64,000 nucleotides of DNA from Balanoglossus misakiensis (lineage: Eukaryota > Hemichordata). The notes beneath the pieces are model-generated. The model worked only from the letters and a program-made list of their open reading frames with translations, was not told the DNA's origin and ran no database searches. The translations under genes and the position numbers were made by a program. The stretch lies in assembly GCA_040954595.2 (NCBI GenBank), contig CM082594.2, positions 7,998,001 through 8,062,000 on the forward strand, in the 5' to 3' direction. Of this stretch, positions 33,905 to 45,300 are shown in pieces (the stretch's first letter is position 1; every line of letters starts with the position of its first letter).

Positions 33905-35929
33905 ATGGAGTTAAATAAAGATGCAGTCCAGGAAAGGATTTCTCTGAAACGCTTCTACGTGGAGAACGTGATCCAAACAAAAGGAAATGGAGCAAAACAG
34001 AAGTTGTTTGAAAGGATTCAAACTTTCTTGGGAAGGATTCATTCGTTTTTGGAATATGCAAATCATAAAGAGAAGTTTTTTGTGCTGAGATTCGAAGATC
34101 ATGTTGGCAAATATCATACGGATACAAATTTTCAAAAGAAAGCAACAGCGTTTGAAAATCTTGAGAAGTATGTGTATAACCTGCTTACAGCAAGATGGAA
34201 AAAGACATACAGAGTTATCAAGGTATGTAATGTTCAGTGTTTTGTGACTTCTTCCAGCATATTGTGTTTTTCCTACAATGTGATCACATCTTGAATCAAA
34301 GCATCTCATTGGACAGATGGCTTTGAGATGTCACATTCTTGTACAACGCCACAAAATGGACCTACCAGTAGCTTATTGCCAGATTTCAAATATCAACTGC
34401 ATGCATAGCAGCAGTCATATTAATCTGTACTATTTTATATTTGACAGGAGAATACAGCCTTTTACAAGTGCAAGATAGAACCCCACTTGGCGAACGTCGA
34501 CGTTATTTGGCGACAGATGGGCTACAGAAGAGAAGTTGCTTCCTGGGTATTGAGCACAGACATATCATCATCCGACTTGGCTGAGTTAGGTGTAGATTTG
34601 CTCATAGCCTCTGTTGAGTGTACATTTGTGAAGAAGTTGTATGATAAGGTGCATAGGTTTGATTTTGGTGACCCAGCTGAGCTGGCTCTTGACGCACGTA
34701 TCAACTGGAAGGGCACGGTGGACGAGTGCTACTTGTGGTTGTCGTTCAAAGTTCAAAGTCAAATCACCGATGAGAGAAAAGTATTGGAAGACGCTATGGG
34801 AAGTTCTGCGGCAAACTTAGTTTATTATGACGACGACGATGATTTGTACAGCCCAGGTCCAGAAGCTGTGTCCAGAAAGGGTCCGCTGACACAGGATGAA
34901 CACATCGAGGCCAGCTTGATTGCAGTACTGTCAGAGCAGGCTGGGATATCTGAGAAGAAACCGAATTCGGACAGAATGGCCCCGCCACCCGTGGAGATAC
35001 ACGTGCCTCCGCCACCGGAAAGGACCGACGCATCGTACAGGTATCTCACCGAGCCGACATACCAGTCTAAAATGAGCACGCAAGATGACAATACCCACAA
35101 TGCACTGCGGCCGGTTTTGAGAACTGTGCCAAGACAATCCTCGGGCAGCTCAGGGTATTCAAGTCTGCAGTACTATCCCAGTAATGTTTCAGATTCTCGT
35201 GATAGCAACCCGACCGATCTGAAACCGAGAAAGCTTTCCAGTCCGGATGAGGCTTTCACTCCTTACGAAAATTTGCCTCGGAGGCATGACATGAAACCGA
35301 AACCATCCCTACACAAAGCACAGCCGTCGGGTAACTACGGTCGAAGTGGATCATCGGAGCCAGTGCCCAGAAAAGTCGACACCTCGAAAAAATCTGAAAA
35401 ATCCCACAGAAGTGAAGTGAAGGTACCAGCCAAGCCATCTAATATAAGCAGTGCAGCGAGAGGGACCCAATCAAAGCCTCCATTAATATTTTCCAGCATT
35501 AATGACTGGACATGCTTAACGTGTTTACACTTTAATCCTGGAACAACAACAAAGTGTGGCAGTTGCAACCAACCAAAACCAAGCACTGTACATGGTCGTA
35601 GTAGTAGTAGCAGTATCACCAGTGGTTCATATCAAGCAAGGGATGAAGCGAAAAAAACAACATCAACTGACAAAAGCAAAGGTGCTGGTACTCAGTCGTC
35701 TGAATCCAAAAGGAAACTAAACATGTGGGAGTGTCCACACTGCACTACTATAAATGAGACTGTAGATAAAATATGCCGTGTGTGTTACAAGAGCAAAGAT
35801 TTTTCCAATCCGGAGAATAAGCCCCAGACAGAAGGCAAAGTATGTCCAAAGTGTACATCTTTTAATGAACGGTGGGCTAAAAAGTGCAAAAACTGTAAGA
35901 CGCCTTTGTCTTGTGAAACTAGTGTGTAA
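33905..35929 (+). CDS. PUB-like domain protein with three RanBP2-type zinc fingers, Tamozhennic/SPATA2-like (2 coding exons, 599 aa)
   Basis: Exons: 33905-34222 and 34448-35929, phase 0. Residues about 20-190 are helical with no low-complexity sequence and include NTAFYKCKIEPHLANVDVIW followed by RQMGYRR. This resembles the C-terminal half of the SPATA2/Tamo PUB-like domain (FVYYVKSTL...ILSCMGY in SPATA2). A long Ser/Pro-rich disordered region follows (about 210-455). Three C2-C2 zinc fingers then appear at about 460-485 (WTCLTC...KCGSC), 533-558 (WECPHC...ICRVC) and 571-594 (VCPKC...KCKNC, lacking the leading Trp). In known proteins PUB domains bind p97 or HOIP and RanBP2/NZF fingers bind ubiquitin, so a ubiquitin-signalling adaptor is likely (inference). 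The order PUB then fingers also recalls HOIP/RNF31, but no UBA or RING-type region follows before the stop. Confidence 0.75.
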
Positions 35930-36965
35930 GAGTGTTATTTTCATTCGTTCGGAATATGCCTTTTTGCAGATTTGACATTTTATTCTAGTATGACAATGGC
36001 TCATGATAGTCAGTCCTAATATGTATTGAAAGGCTAACCCTCACTTACCCTATTAGTTGAATTCACAAATCTGTGATTGATGCACTAAATAACAGAAGTT
36101 GAAAATTAATTCATTAGAATTCATAATGGAACTTGTAAGTTGACTTATAAGCCTAGGAATGTAATCTTGAATACCATAGATTATTCACAAAGCTTTGACA
36201 CCAGCATACCACTCTTTTCTAGTAACCGTGAGCATACATACTGAACACATTTGCCTTCTCAATCACTGCTCTGATCTCACACAGAAAATTAATATATTTT
36301 AAAAATTCAATTTGATTTATAGTTCACAGGTAAGTATTCGTTATAGATAAAATGACAGTTTTCAATACATTGTAATTTCATATCTGGCTAGTTTGTTAGG
36401 CAAAATGTATATATAGCCAACGAGAGTTTATAGTTTGTGTTTAAATTCTGCTACATGCAAAGAATTAATGGATATTAATTTCTTAGAGGTTATATGTGCT
36501 TGACACTGCAGTCTATAAAAATGTTATAAGACGTAAACTTTTGTCACTATTAAAAATGTCTACACTTATTGACATGATTGAAATAAATGATAATAAATAA
36601 AAAAGCTGTGCCACCCTTTGTCCCTTTAATGTGTCTGAAGATTTTAGTCTGAAGGAATTTTTGACTGCCGTTCTACATCTGTACGATGAGCAGTATTCTG
36701 AAAGTTCCCGTATGTAAGGAGGAACAACAACAACGTCTTCATAACATTCCAGAGCTCCTACTTAACTAACTCCAAGAAAATCTAAAGTTACATAGCTGAC
36801 ATTAATGCGCCATGATCTATAATACGGTCCGGTATGCAAAGACCAATAGAGAACCGCGCATGTCCGCCGTAGACTAAGAAGTCGATTCTCGTCGTATCTT
36901 TGAACTTTCGTTGAAAGAGTAGCATCGAGAGTTGCATATATTTGACAAGACGATACTTGGTCGAA
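35930..36965. other. Intergenic: 3'UTR of the PUB/zinc-finger gene and upstream of the PMP22/claudin-like gene
   Basis: AT-rich 1.0 kb. A cluster of AATAAA hexamers at 36582-36587 and 36593-36598 is a credible poly(A) site about 650 bases after the stop. The last 300 bases should hold the promoter/5'UTR of the next gene. Confidence 0.55.
36582..36598 (+). terminator. Clustered poly(A) signals
   Basis: Two AATAAA hexamers 11 bases apart downstream of the PUB/zinc-finger gene, followed by an A-rich stretch. Motif match only. Confidence 0.45.
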
Positions 36966-38404
36966 ATGGTTTGGTATTTGCCCGTTATCGGCTATCTCTT
37001 GTCCTTTGTTGGCGTTGTGTTCTATGTGGTGAGCACGGCAACCAACTCCTGGCATGAAATGACTGTGGCCAGCGCAGAGACTCTCCATGTGTACACCCAC
37101 GAAGGCCTCTGGAAAGTCTACACGGAGTATGTGGAAACGGGATTCACAGAAACCGTCACTCTTGGCACCAAAAACGTAGAGGGTAAGCTCATGAAGATAC
37201 TAACAACGCGTCATAAACGTTTATCGTATATATACCAAAGCCTGGAAGTATTTTTGTAGTGAGATTTATTCCCCAAATACATATTTTTGACAGAAAAAGT
37301 GTCTTTAATTTACATACCAAAGTCCACTCTAATTTGTTTCTCCTCTGTGGGAAATACTGAAAGCACAAATCACAACACAGTATCATTATCTGATTATTTT
37401 CGTTTGTGGAATTCCTGGCCGTGAATTTATTAACCATTGACCCTATTAAAAGAGTCGGAAAGGTCATTATCGGCCTTAATCTTTTAACGATTTTTCAGGT
37501 CGCAGAGCTATACTGTGGGATGTGCAAAATATCACCATCAATTTTATTATTTTATGTATATAATGTCGCATCGTATATCATCCCGTGATATACTGGAAAT
37601 GATCACTTCTTTTTACGAAATAATGTATACCTAAATGTCATAAATTAGACCTATAGTTTCCCAATAATTTTCTACTCTTTCCTATTATTCACCATTTTCT
37701 TCGTTTCTTGATTTAGCTTATATTCACTTGGCACGCGCTTGTATGATCATTGCTTGCATCGTCGGGATTGCCAACCTCATCGTTGCCTTGGTTGCGTTTC
37801 TGAACAAAGCTGATCCGGTGTGGGTGCAAATGGCCGGCCTCACACTCTGTCTGACTGGTGAGTGAGTGCCTTCAAGGCTTGTCTATGAAGACACGATCGG
37901 AATGTTGACCGTAGTTCGCTCCACTCCATAGCTCTGTCACAGAAATACTTTCACATCTCTTTTTGATGCTGAAGGCAATATAACCGATATGCGACATGGC
38001 TATTGAGATTACGATGTTACATTATTGGCCAAGTATGACTGTGTAGGCCTATATACTATAGTACCATAATTTTTATCGGTTATTTTCGTGTTTTGCAGAT
38101 ATAAAATATGACATGAACATTCTTTCGAGAATTGAAGTGCCAATCATTCTTGACGCATTAAAATTGACTTTCCATGTTCACTTCCTATATAACTACATTC
38201 TTACAGTATCATCGTCTCTCTTTATATGTTACAGTTGGATGTATTTTAACTGCAACACTTTGGTACGGAGCAAAGGTTGAGCCGTATTCTCGAAGACCAA
38301 ATACCGAAGACTTCAGCTTCGGATACTCTATCATTCTGGCATGGGTCTCCATACCGATTGTTGTCGTAGGCGGCGCTCTGTTGACGATAAAATATCAAAC
38401 CTGA
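36966..38404 (+). CDS. PMP22/EMP/claudin-superfamily four-TM protein (3 exons, 175 aa)
   Basis: Exons: 36966-37182, 37717-37857, 38235-38404; phases agree. TM1 is at about 3-22 and the first extracellular loop carries the family W...GLW signature (ATNSWHEM then EGLWKVY). TM2 and TM3 lie in exon 2 and the start of exon 3. TM4 follows FSFGYSIILAWVSIPIVVV, very like PMP22 (SYGFAYILAWVAFPLALL). The pair of loop cysteines that follows GLW in true claudins is missing; tyrosines stand nearby instead. Proteins of this superfamily act in cell junctions, myelin compaction or channel regulation. The tail is short (TIKYQT) with no claudin PDZ-type YV end. Assignment below superfamily level is not possible by eye. 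Confidence 0.78.
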
Positions 38405-39345
38405 CTTTCTGATCAAACAGAGATGTAGAGAATGTGTATATAGTTTTCCTTGTACTAGTTTGTTCAATGTCAAAAGTTTCATGTTCGAGTTAAATTCAAC
38501 TAATTTTCCTTTGTACTGGTGGCCTAAGACGTGTGATTAGGGTCTAATAATTAGTGTTATGTCCATTGTGATTCAACTTGCGAACTACTAATTCCGCATC
38601 TACAGACAGCCCGGGGAAGTCGCGTAGGGCAACAGACTCGCAGGAAATATTGGCCATGAATGCACGTATCAATGTAGGTTCTTTAGTACATGTATTACAA
38701 AATAAAGACAATGTCCCCCTATATTGAGTCACTTTTGCCTCGTCTTTTCCCCTATTCTAATCATTACATAGGGGTGAAGTGTGAAGGGGGATCGGGGGAA
38801 GGCTTTCTGGGCCTAGTTGACTAAATAATAACTTTATTCATTGGTCTCATTCACCCACTAGTACATTGCATGAATCTACAGCCACTCCGAACCAAGAAAA
38901 TAGTTTGTAGTAAAACTGCAGTTTCGCCGTCCCAAACATTGTGGGAAAGTGAAAACGAGAAAGCGCCGCGCGTTGTTCAGAATGGCAAATCAGTGGAGTA
39001 AAGAAATAACGGGAAAATAATGGCGACGTGAGGTATATCATATGAGTCGACTGTCGTCTAGCTAGTCACACTTGCAGTGATGGAATGCTCTTTTCTCGAG
39101 CTCCGACACGCAAAGTAGGGTTTGGGGACATGGGCTCATCAATACCACACAGTATCGCCCAGTGTTTTGTTTTAGTAGGGCTGTAATTTGCATAAGAAAA
39201 GGTAGGTGTCGCTACGACGACGGCGTCTGCCCTGCTGAGCGTCTGCTACAAAGTGGGAGGTGTCGGAGTTACCGGAAGTGCAATCTTGTTTGTGCCACTG
39301 TTACTTTTAGCCGTGTAGTTCTGGTTTGAACACTCGGAGGCCACG
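38405..39345. other. Intergenic between the PMP22/claudin-like gene and TBC1D24
   Basis: Holds AATAAA at 38701-38706, about 300 bases after the stop, as candidate poly(A) signal. A GC-richer stretch (about 39200-39345) leads into the TBC1D24 start. No coding exon recognised. Confidence 0.5.
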
Positions 39346-42300
39346 ATGACGGACGGAACGGAGCTGGTTTCTTTCAGCTCGTGGGTGGACCGCAGCAAAA
39401 TCCGCGAGCTGTGCCCGTCCGCAGAACTGGACGGCCGAAACGACAAAGTCAAGGAGCTTCTCCCGGACGACGTGACCGACGGAAAGCGACTGAAAAATGC
39501 CATCAGAAACGGCGAATGGCCTCCAACTCACACGATACGCCACAGGCTGTGGCATGAGATCTACTGTAGCAGAAACAGCCACCCTGCCGCAGCAGCAGTC
39601 TATGTGGAAACGGCTGACAACACCCAAGGTACGTGGTGCGATCAATATTGATATTTCGAAGGCCGACAGAAAGTGAATAGTTACATACCCACGTGACTGT
39701 TAATTTTTCCAAAATTAGAAAAGAATAATATTTCGGCATACTTTGATGTAATATTTCATCATTGCAATATACAACATGGCATTAACATTCAGTGATTCAT
39801 TGGTAGTTGAATTACTTTGCAATAAAAATTATAAATTAACAAGTAAAAAATCAATATCATTGTCAATTTCCCAACATAATGGATTGAGAACTACAGTTTT
39901 AAAAGGCTCAATGTATGCAAATGAGCTCAGCTGAAAAAAATGCCAAAATTGTTAAAAGTCAAGAACTTAATGGTCAGACGTTTGGAAATTGGGTTGTATG
40001 CACCAGTTTATTATTTAACTTAGCTATTCATATTTAAATATACATAATTTGTGTATACCCATCAGTAAGCCATTGAGTGGACCATTGTGTTTGACAATCA
40101 TGAAAAAAAAAATGGCAGCTTCAAAGCTGTACATAGGGACAGGTTTATTTTTTCAACAAATTGGAGTGATTTTTGGAAAACACTGTCACAGTCCTTTGGG
40201 TTCAGTTTACAAACCTCAATGGGAGTTAGAAGAAATTCTTCATTTTTGATTGTCTGCGCGGCATTTTATAGCTGCATGGCTCACAGGGGGAATCCTGCAG
40301 AGTGACCTAATTGGTTACCATGGCTATAGAACATTAAAATAACATGGAAATGCAGAAAATGTAAAACTATTTCTAAAATTAGTTTTTTTTTAACGAGACA
40401 GAGGAATTATGTTTGATATCACAGAGAAACTGCATGAGTCATTTGGTTTCAGATTTGATAGGTTGACCCAGATGACCTTTCAGCTGACTGCAATTTGATT
40501 AGAGTCGAAAGAATGATGAGTTTAGAGTCGGGATTTACCATGTTGGATAGCTGTGAAATTGTAGTGATTATTTCTAAGCTGTCTGAATTGATCATCATTA
40601 CGTCTGCTTTTTTACATTACTGAGCCAAATGTGGTTACATGCATTCAAGAAAATGCAGCCTGTGATTCACTCCCAATCATTCCATGCAAGCATATATTCG
40701 ACATAATTTTCTTTTCAGTTATATTTATTCATGCAGACTCTAATGTATAGATGAGAATCAGTAACTATTTGCCCTTGCTTAAAATTCATTCGCAAATTAG
40801 TTTGAAATCTGCAATGTGTGTGTGCTGTATTTATTGCCTTTATTGGGTTGTGTCCTATGCTGTTATCGTCATGGTGATGCATACAGATGTAGTGAAAATC
40901 TCACTCCTAAGTCGGATGTAGGAAATGCAATGTGACAAATTTAGTAACAGTTCTTTTTCTGTACTTCCCTTGTGCTAAATTTGAGTGTGATGATGTTACA
41001 GTGTATTGAACCACCTCCAGAAGTTGACGTGAAAGTGAATTAATCTTTAACAGCTCTTATAACCTCAACCTAAGCTGGTTCAATAAATACTGTATACTGC
41101 ATTTGTGAATTTGTCTTTAAAAACTTGCAATTTTCTCCTTTTTATTTCAGGATGGCAGACACATATCCCAGCATTCATCGACAACACAAACATCATGACA
41201 TATGCCCTTAACACACAAGGCAGATCACTAGTCAAAAAGATACTCTGTATCATAGAACACGTACACACAGATATTACATATTGCCCTCTGCTGCCTGCCA
41301 TTACAAGCCTCTTGCTGCATTATATGGGAGAAGAAGAATGTTACAGTAGCCTGTCCAAATTACTGACCAGTCGGCAACCACGGTACTTGACGCAGACCAG
41401 GACTGCCTACCAAGCTTCCATTCTGACATTGAGAGATCTTGCCAAGAAGTATGCTGTAAGTATCAGAATGTTGTGACTTTGTACTGTTTTCTGTATATCA
41501 GGTCACACCCATTTTCTGTATATCAGGTCACACCCATAACTATTTTCAAAAATAGAACAGTTCTCATAGATGTGAAAGCTATGCAAAACTCTACCTCGAC
41601 TACAACAGAAACAGAACATTGCTGTTTTGAGTGGTGCACGTAGCAGCTTGTGTGAATTAGTAATACCTTAAAATATCAGTCTGTGTCATGACCCAGTTAT
41701 AGAATGGCTATTCGACTTCACTGGTGGGTCTGTTTTGTAAATAGAATTTTTATATTTTTACGTACGTGAAATAAAAATAAATGCACATCTATCTTGTGAT
41801 CATTGTCATTATCCTCCCCTACCTGCAACATTGACCAAACATGGTAATCATCATCTATTAGCAGTGAGCCGCATATTCATATAAAGTTGCATGTTTTTGA
41901 TGTTTCAGGAAACAGCTCATCAATATATCTCTCGCAAGTCACAGGGTGAAGACGATGTATATGCTGAATGGATGTGGTGGATTTTTAAATATTTACCCTT
42001 CACACACCTGGTATGTGACAAGCAGCTAAGCCAATTAAATTTCTTAATTAACAGTCTTTTACAGCTAAACCCTTTTCTGGTATATAATACATACTAAGTC
42101 CTCATTATTGCTCATTATTGCATAATTCTCGATGGAGTTGATTAATACATTGTATTTGCAATATCTGGGTCCCAGCAGTATGCAAAGTTATTACATATCA
42201 AATAAGCCGAGGGATTTGAGCAAAGTATCTTTTAATGTGGATGTATAGTGAAGATACCTACTTTAACATCTGATAACGGAAATGTCAATGTCTTGTTACA

Positions 42301-45300
42301 TTGTGTACAAAGTAATATCTTTTAAAGACTACTAAACCTGACATAGAAGTGGTTTATCCTCATTTCACTGAACCATCAGTCTGATAAATTGAATTACTCT
42401 CTCACATGTGTGTCTACACACATGACCTTTCCAGCTCTGACTTTTCGTGAGACACATCTGATGATATCTTTAATTAAATAAAAGCTAATATTCCTTGCTG
42501 TTGTCGTCAAATTCCTGCAGATTCTCGGTTGATGATTTTGATCAGGTTTTAAGAAGCAATGTGGATGATTGCACATGAGAGTTGACATTAATCTGTGTGA
42601 GTCGTAAAGACATATCTTCAGGTTAAAACAGCAGCTGTGAATGCAGCATAATTACGAAAAGTGATCCAATTATCAAAATTGAACCAAAAAGTGGAAAAGC
42701 ATAAATAAATTGACAGTTATGAAATGTGATTCTCATGTTCACTTTCTGTGCTGTCCATTCCATTGCTTTTATAATCTGTTCATAAATCCGCAAAGTGGGT
42801 TAAATAATTAGGAGATATTACCCTCTTCAGTTTTCAGGGATTCTACTTTCAATATCTTGCTATGAATATGACAGACATTGAAAGAATGATTTAGTAGACA
42901 TTAACTCCATTTCATGGGTGTAAGATAAAAGTATCTGAAAAGGAATTTGTCATCATCTACAGTGCCCCTTTTGCCATTCATTATCTGTACTCGTTGCCAA
43001 GGAAACTCTTGAAAATACAGAACGCAGTTTGATGATGATTGCTTGCCCTGTGGTATGTGGGTTTCTGATTGTTTGCAGTGTACTTAGACCCAAGTGCTGT
43101 AATACTGGATGATGAGATGGAAGTATGAAAGATAGCTTCAGTATGATTGAATTTCTACTGTGTGTTTTGTGTTAGTCAGTCATGGCTATAATATCCAGTC
43201 ATAAGATAGAGTGGATTTTATACTTTTATCTGTTGACGTCATAAATGCCTTTTTTCTGCTAGCCTTTCATTCTTTATGAAGCATAAATTTAGTATTTTTC
43301 GTGGTGATATTAAAACAGTCGTGAAAATCAGTGTTTTGAAAATCAAATATGTCTGGCAATGTATTGAACCAAACTGACAACGTTGAATACCAAGTAGCAT
43401 TGTAAAGTACTACAACACTAGACTGTCGGTAATGTCAGTAGCTAGCCCCTGTTCGCCTCATTTCAAAGCTGACATGTCAAACCACTGTGGCAATCGTAAG
43501 ATTAGCATCTTGTCCATGCAATAGTAAATGCATCAGCATTTGTATGTCACATGTCAATCATTCTGGTACGTTTCTACTGTCAGATTGTAACTGTGACATC
43601 ATTGAACCGGTAGAAATGCCAGAAAAATCGGATGCAGGTCATGCAGCCGTGATGAATACAAAATTCATTGCATCACAAAAACCGTCATTTGCATATCACT
43701 GCCGAATCCTTGACGATCAATGAAAAAAATGAAAACACCTGCGCCTGTCCATAACCTTGAGAGTTTATTTTGTAGCGAGAATTCCTGAACAAGATCATGA
43801 TATGGTCATTTAGGATTGGAAGAATTTTCGTCTTTTTCAGGACTTTGCTTGTACACATATTCAGAAAAATGCACATGTATATGATTGTTAGTTTCAAACA
43901 GAGCATGCTGCATAATTTCGGTTTTATACCTGAAATGAACATAATATCATTTTTTGGCTCTATTTTAAATAGTAAATTTGTGTTGCTATAGTGATGCACA
44001 ACTATGTACATTGATTTCTCAGAAAGTAAGCCGTATTGATTTTGTTGTGAAAGTGTTAAAGCCACAGTATTTCTCGTAGGGGCAAAATTTTGTTTGAAAC
44101 GGCATCTATAATTTCTAAAAGTAGGTGATAATTGATACTGAATCGAACAGTCATCATCCCCAGCTCTGCTGATAAACTCATACAATTTACAATATAACGA
44201 GTGAAGAATGACTTTCTGTCCGGACAGAAAGTCACGTGAGTCAGGCTAATGTTGACACACGTGACTAGTGCGCATGCGCACTCAAATGTGAATCTATGCG
44301 GAAGAGGTTTGGTCGCCCCAAATCAAGCGACTCAGCGAAGAAATGCGCACTAATTCGGCGAAATTTTGGGAAGATAACTTTGTGGGAGAAATCAGTCGAT
44401 GGAACCAGATAAAATCCGAAAATGGTCTGACCATCAAAATGTCAAAGTGGCACGTTTGCTGATCGACATGTACAACATTTCCGTTGTAAACAAACCCGCG
44501 CATCATTTCAAGTGTTACGGGCAATATTTTCGGCTTGCATGTAGCTACAATTGCCCAAACCTTTCTTACATCTTCATTATATAGTATTCCATGATGGATG
44601 TACTGGAAAAACGGGCTTTTTTCGATGATGAAAAATGGATGCACACGAGAAATACTGGGGCTTTAAGCTATTATGTCTTTCTGGTGTAGATTGCCACAGA
44701 TACAGTGTACTGAGTTATATAAATTCGTAATCACTGCATCAGTATTCAAACTCAGGTGGTGCTAGAGGATTATCATAAAAAATCATAATGCATTTTTTAT
44801 TTTAAAAAATCTCAAAGCAAAATTAGCTCAATAACATGTCCAAACAAAATCATGACAGAGATGAATAAATAACAGTGAATTTAAGATTTAATGCTGATTT
44901 CTTTCTGAACATGACAGCAAATTCATTGATGCTTAACTAATGTTAAGTTGAAATATTGATGATGGCTACTCGGCCTGCATGCGCCAAATCACGTATCGGT
45001 GTAATTGCATTGCAGGATATGGTTGAGTGATTGGTATGTGTAGTTCCTAATGGTATTCTGAATGAAGTCACAATTCTATCTGATTGTGCCTGCTCTGACT
45101 TGGACCGCACGGCTTAGAGTGTGTGTGCTTTGAGAAAATGTTTGGAATTATAGATGGGGAACGTGCTCCCAGTGGAAAGCAATATGCATATGTCTGTATT
45201 CTTTTCTGAAAGGGACATTGATGGAATATCACAGGCTGTATATATCGACACTGTGCATCAAATGAAGCCTGCAGTCTGTGCTCCCAATTCATGTGTATAA

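Noticed and set aside
44294-44644. 116-codon minus-strand ORF in TBC1D24 intron 3
   Set aside because: No domain, signal or splice context; considered a chance frame beside the palindrome cluster, although a small mobile element cannot be excluded.
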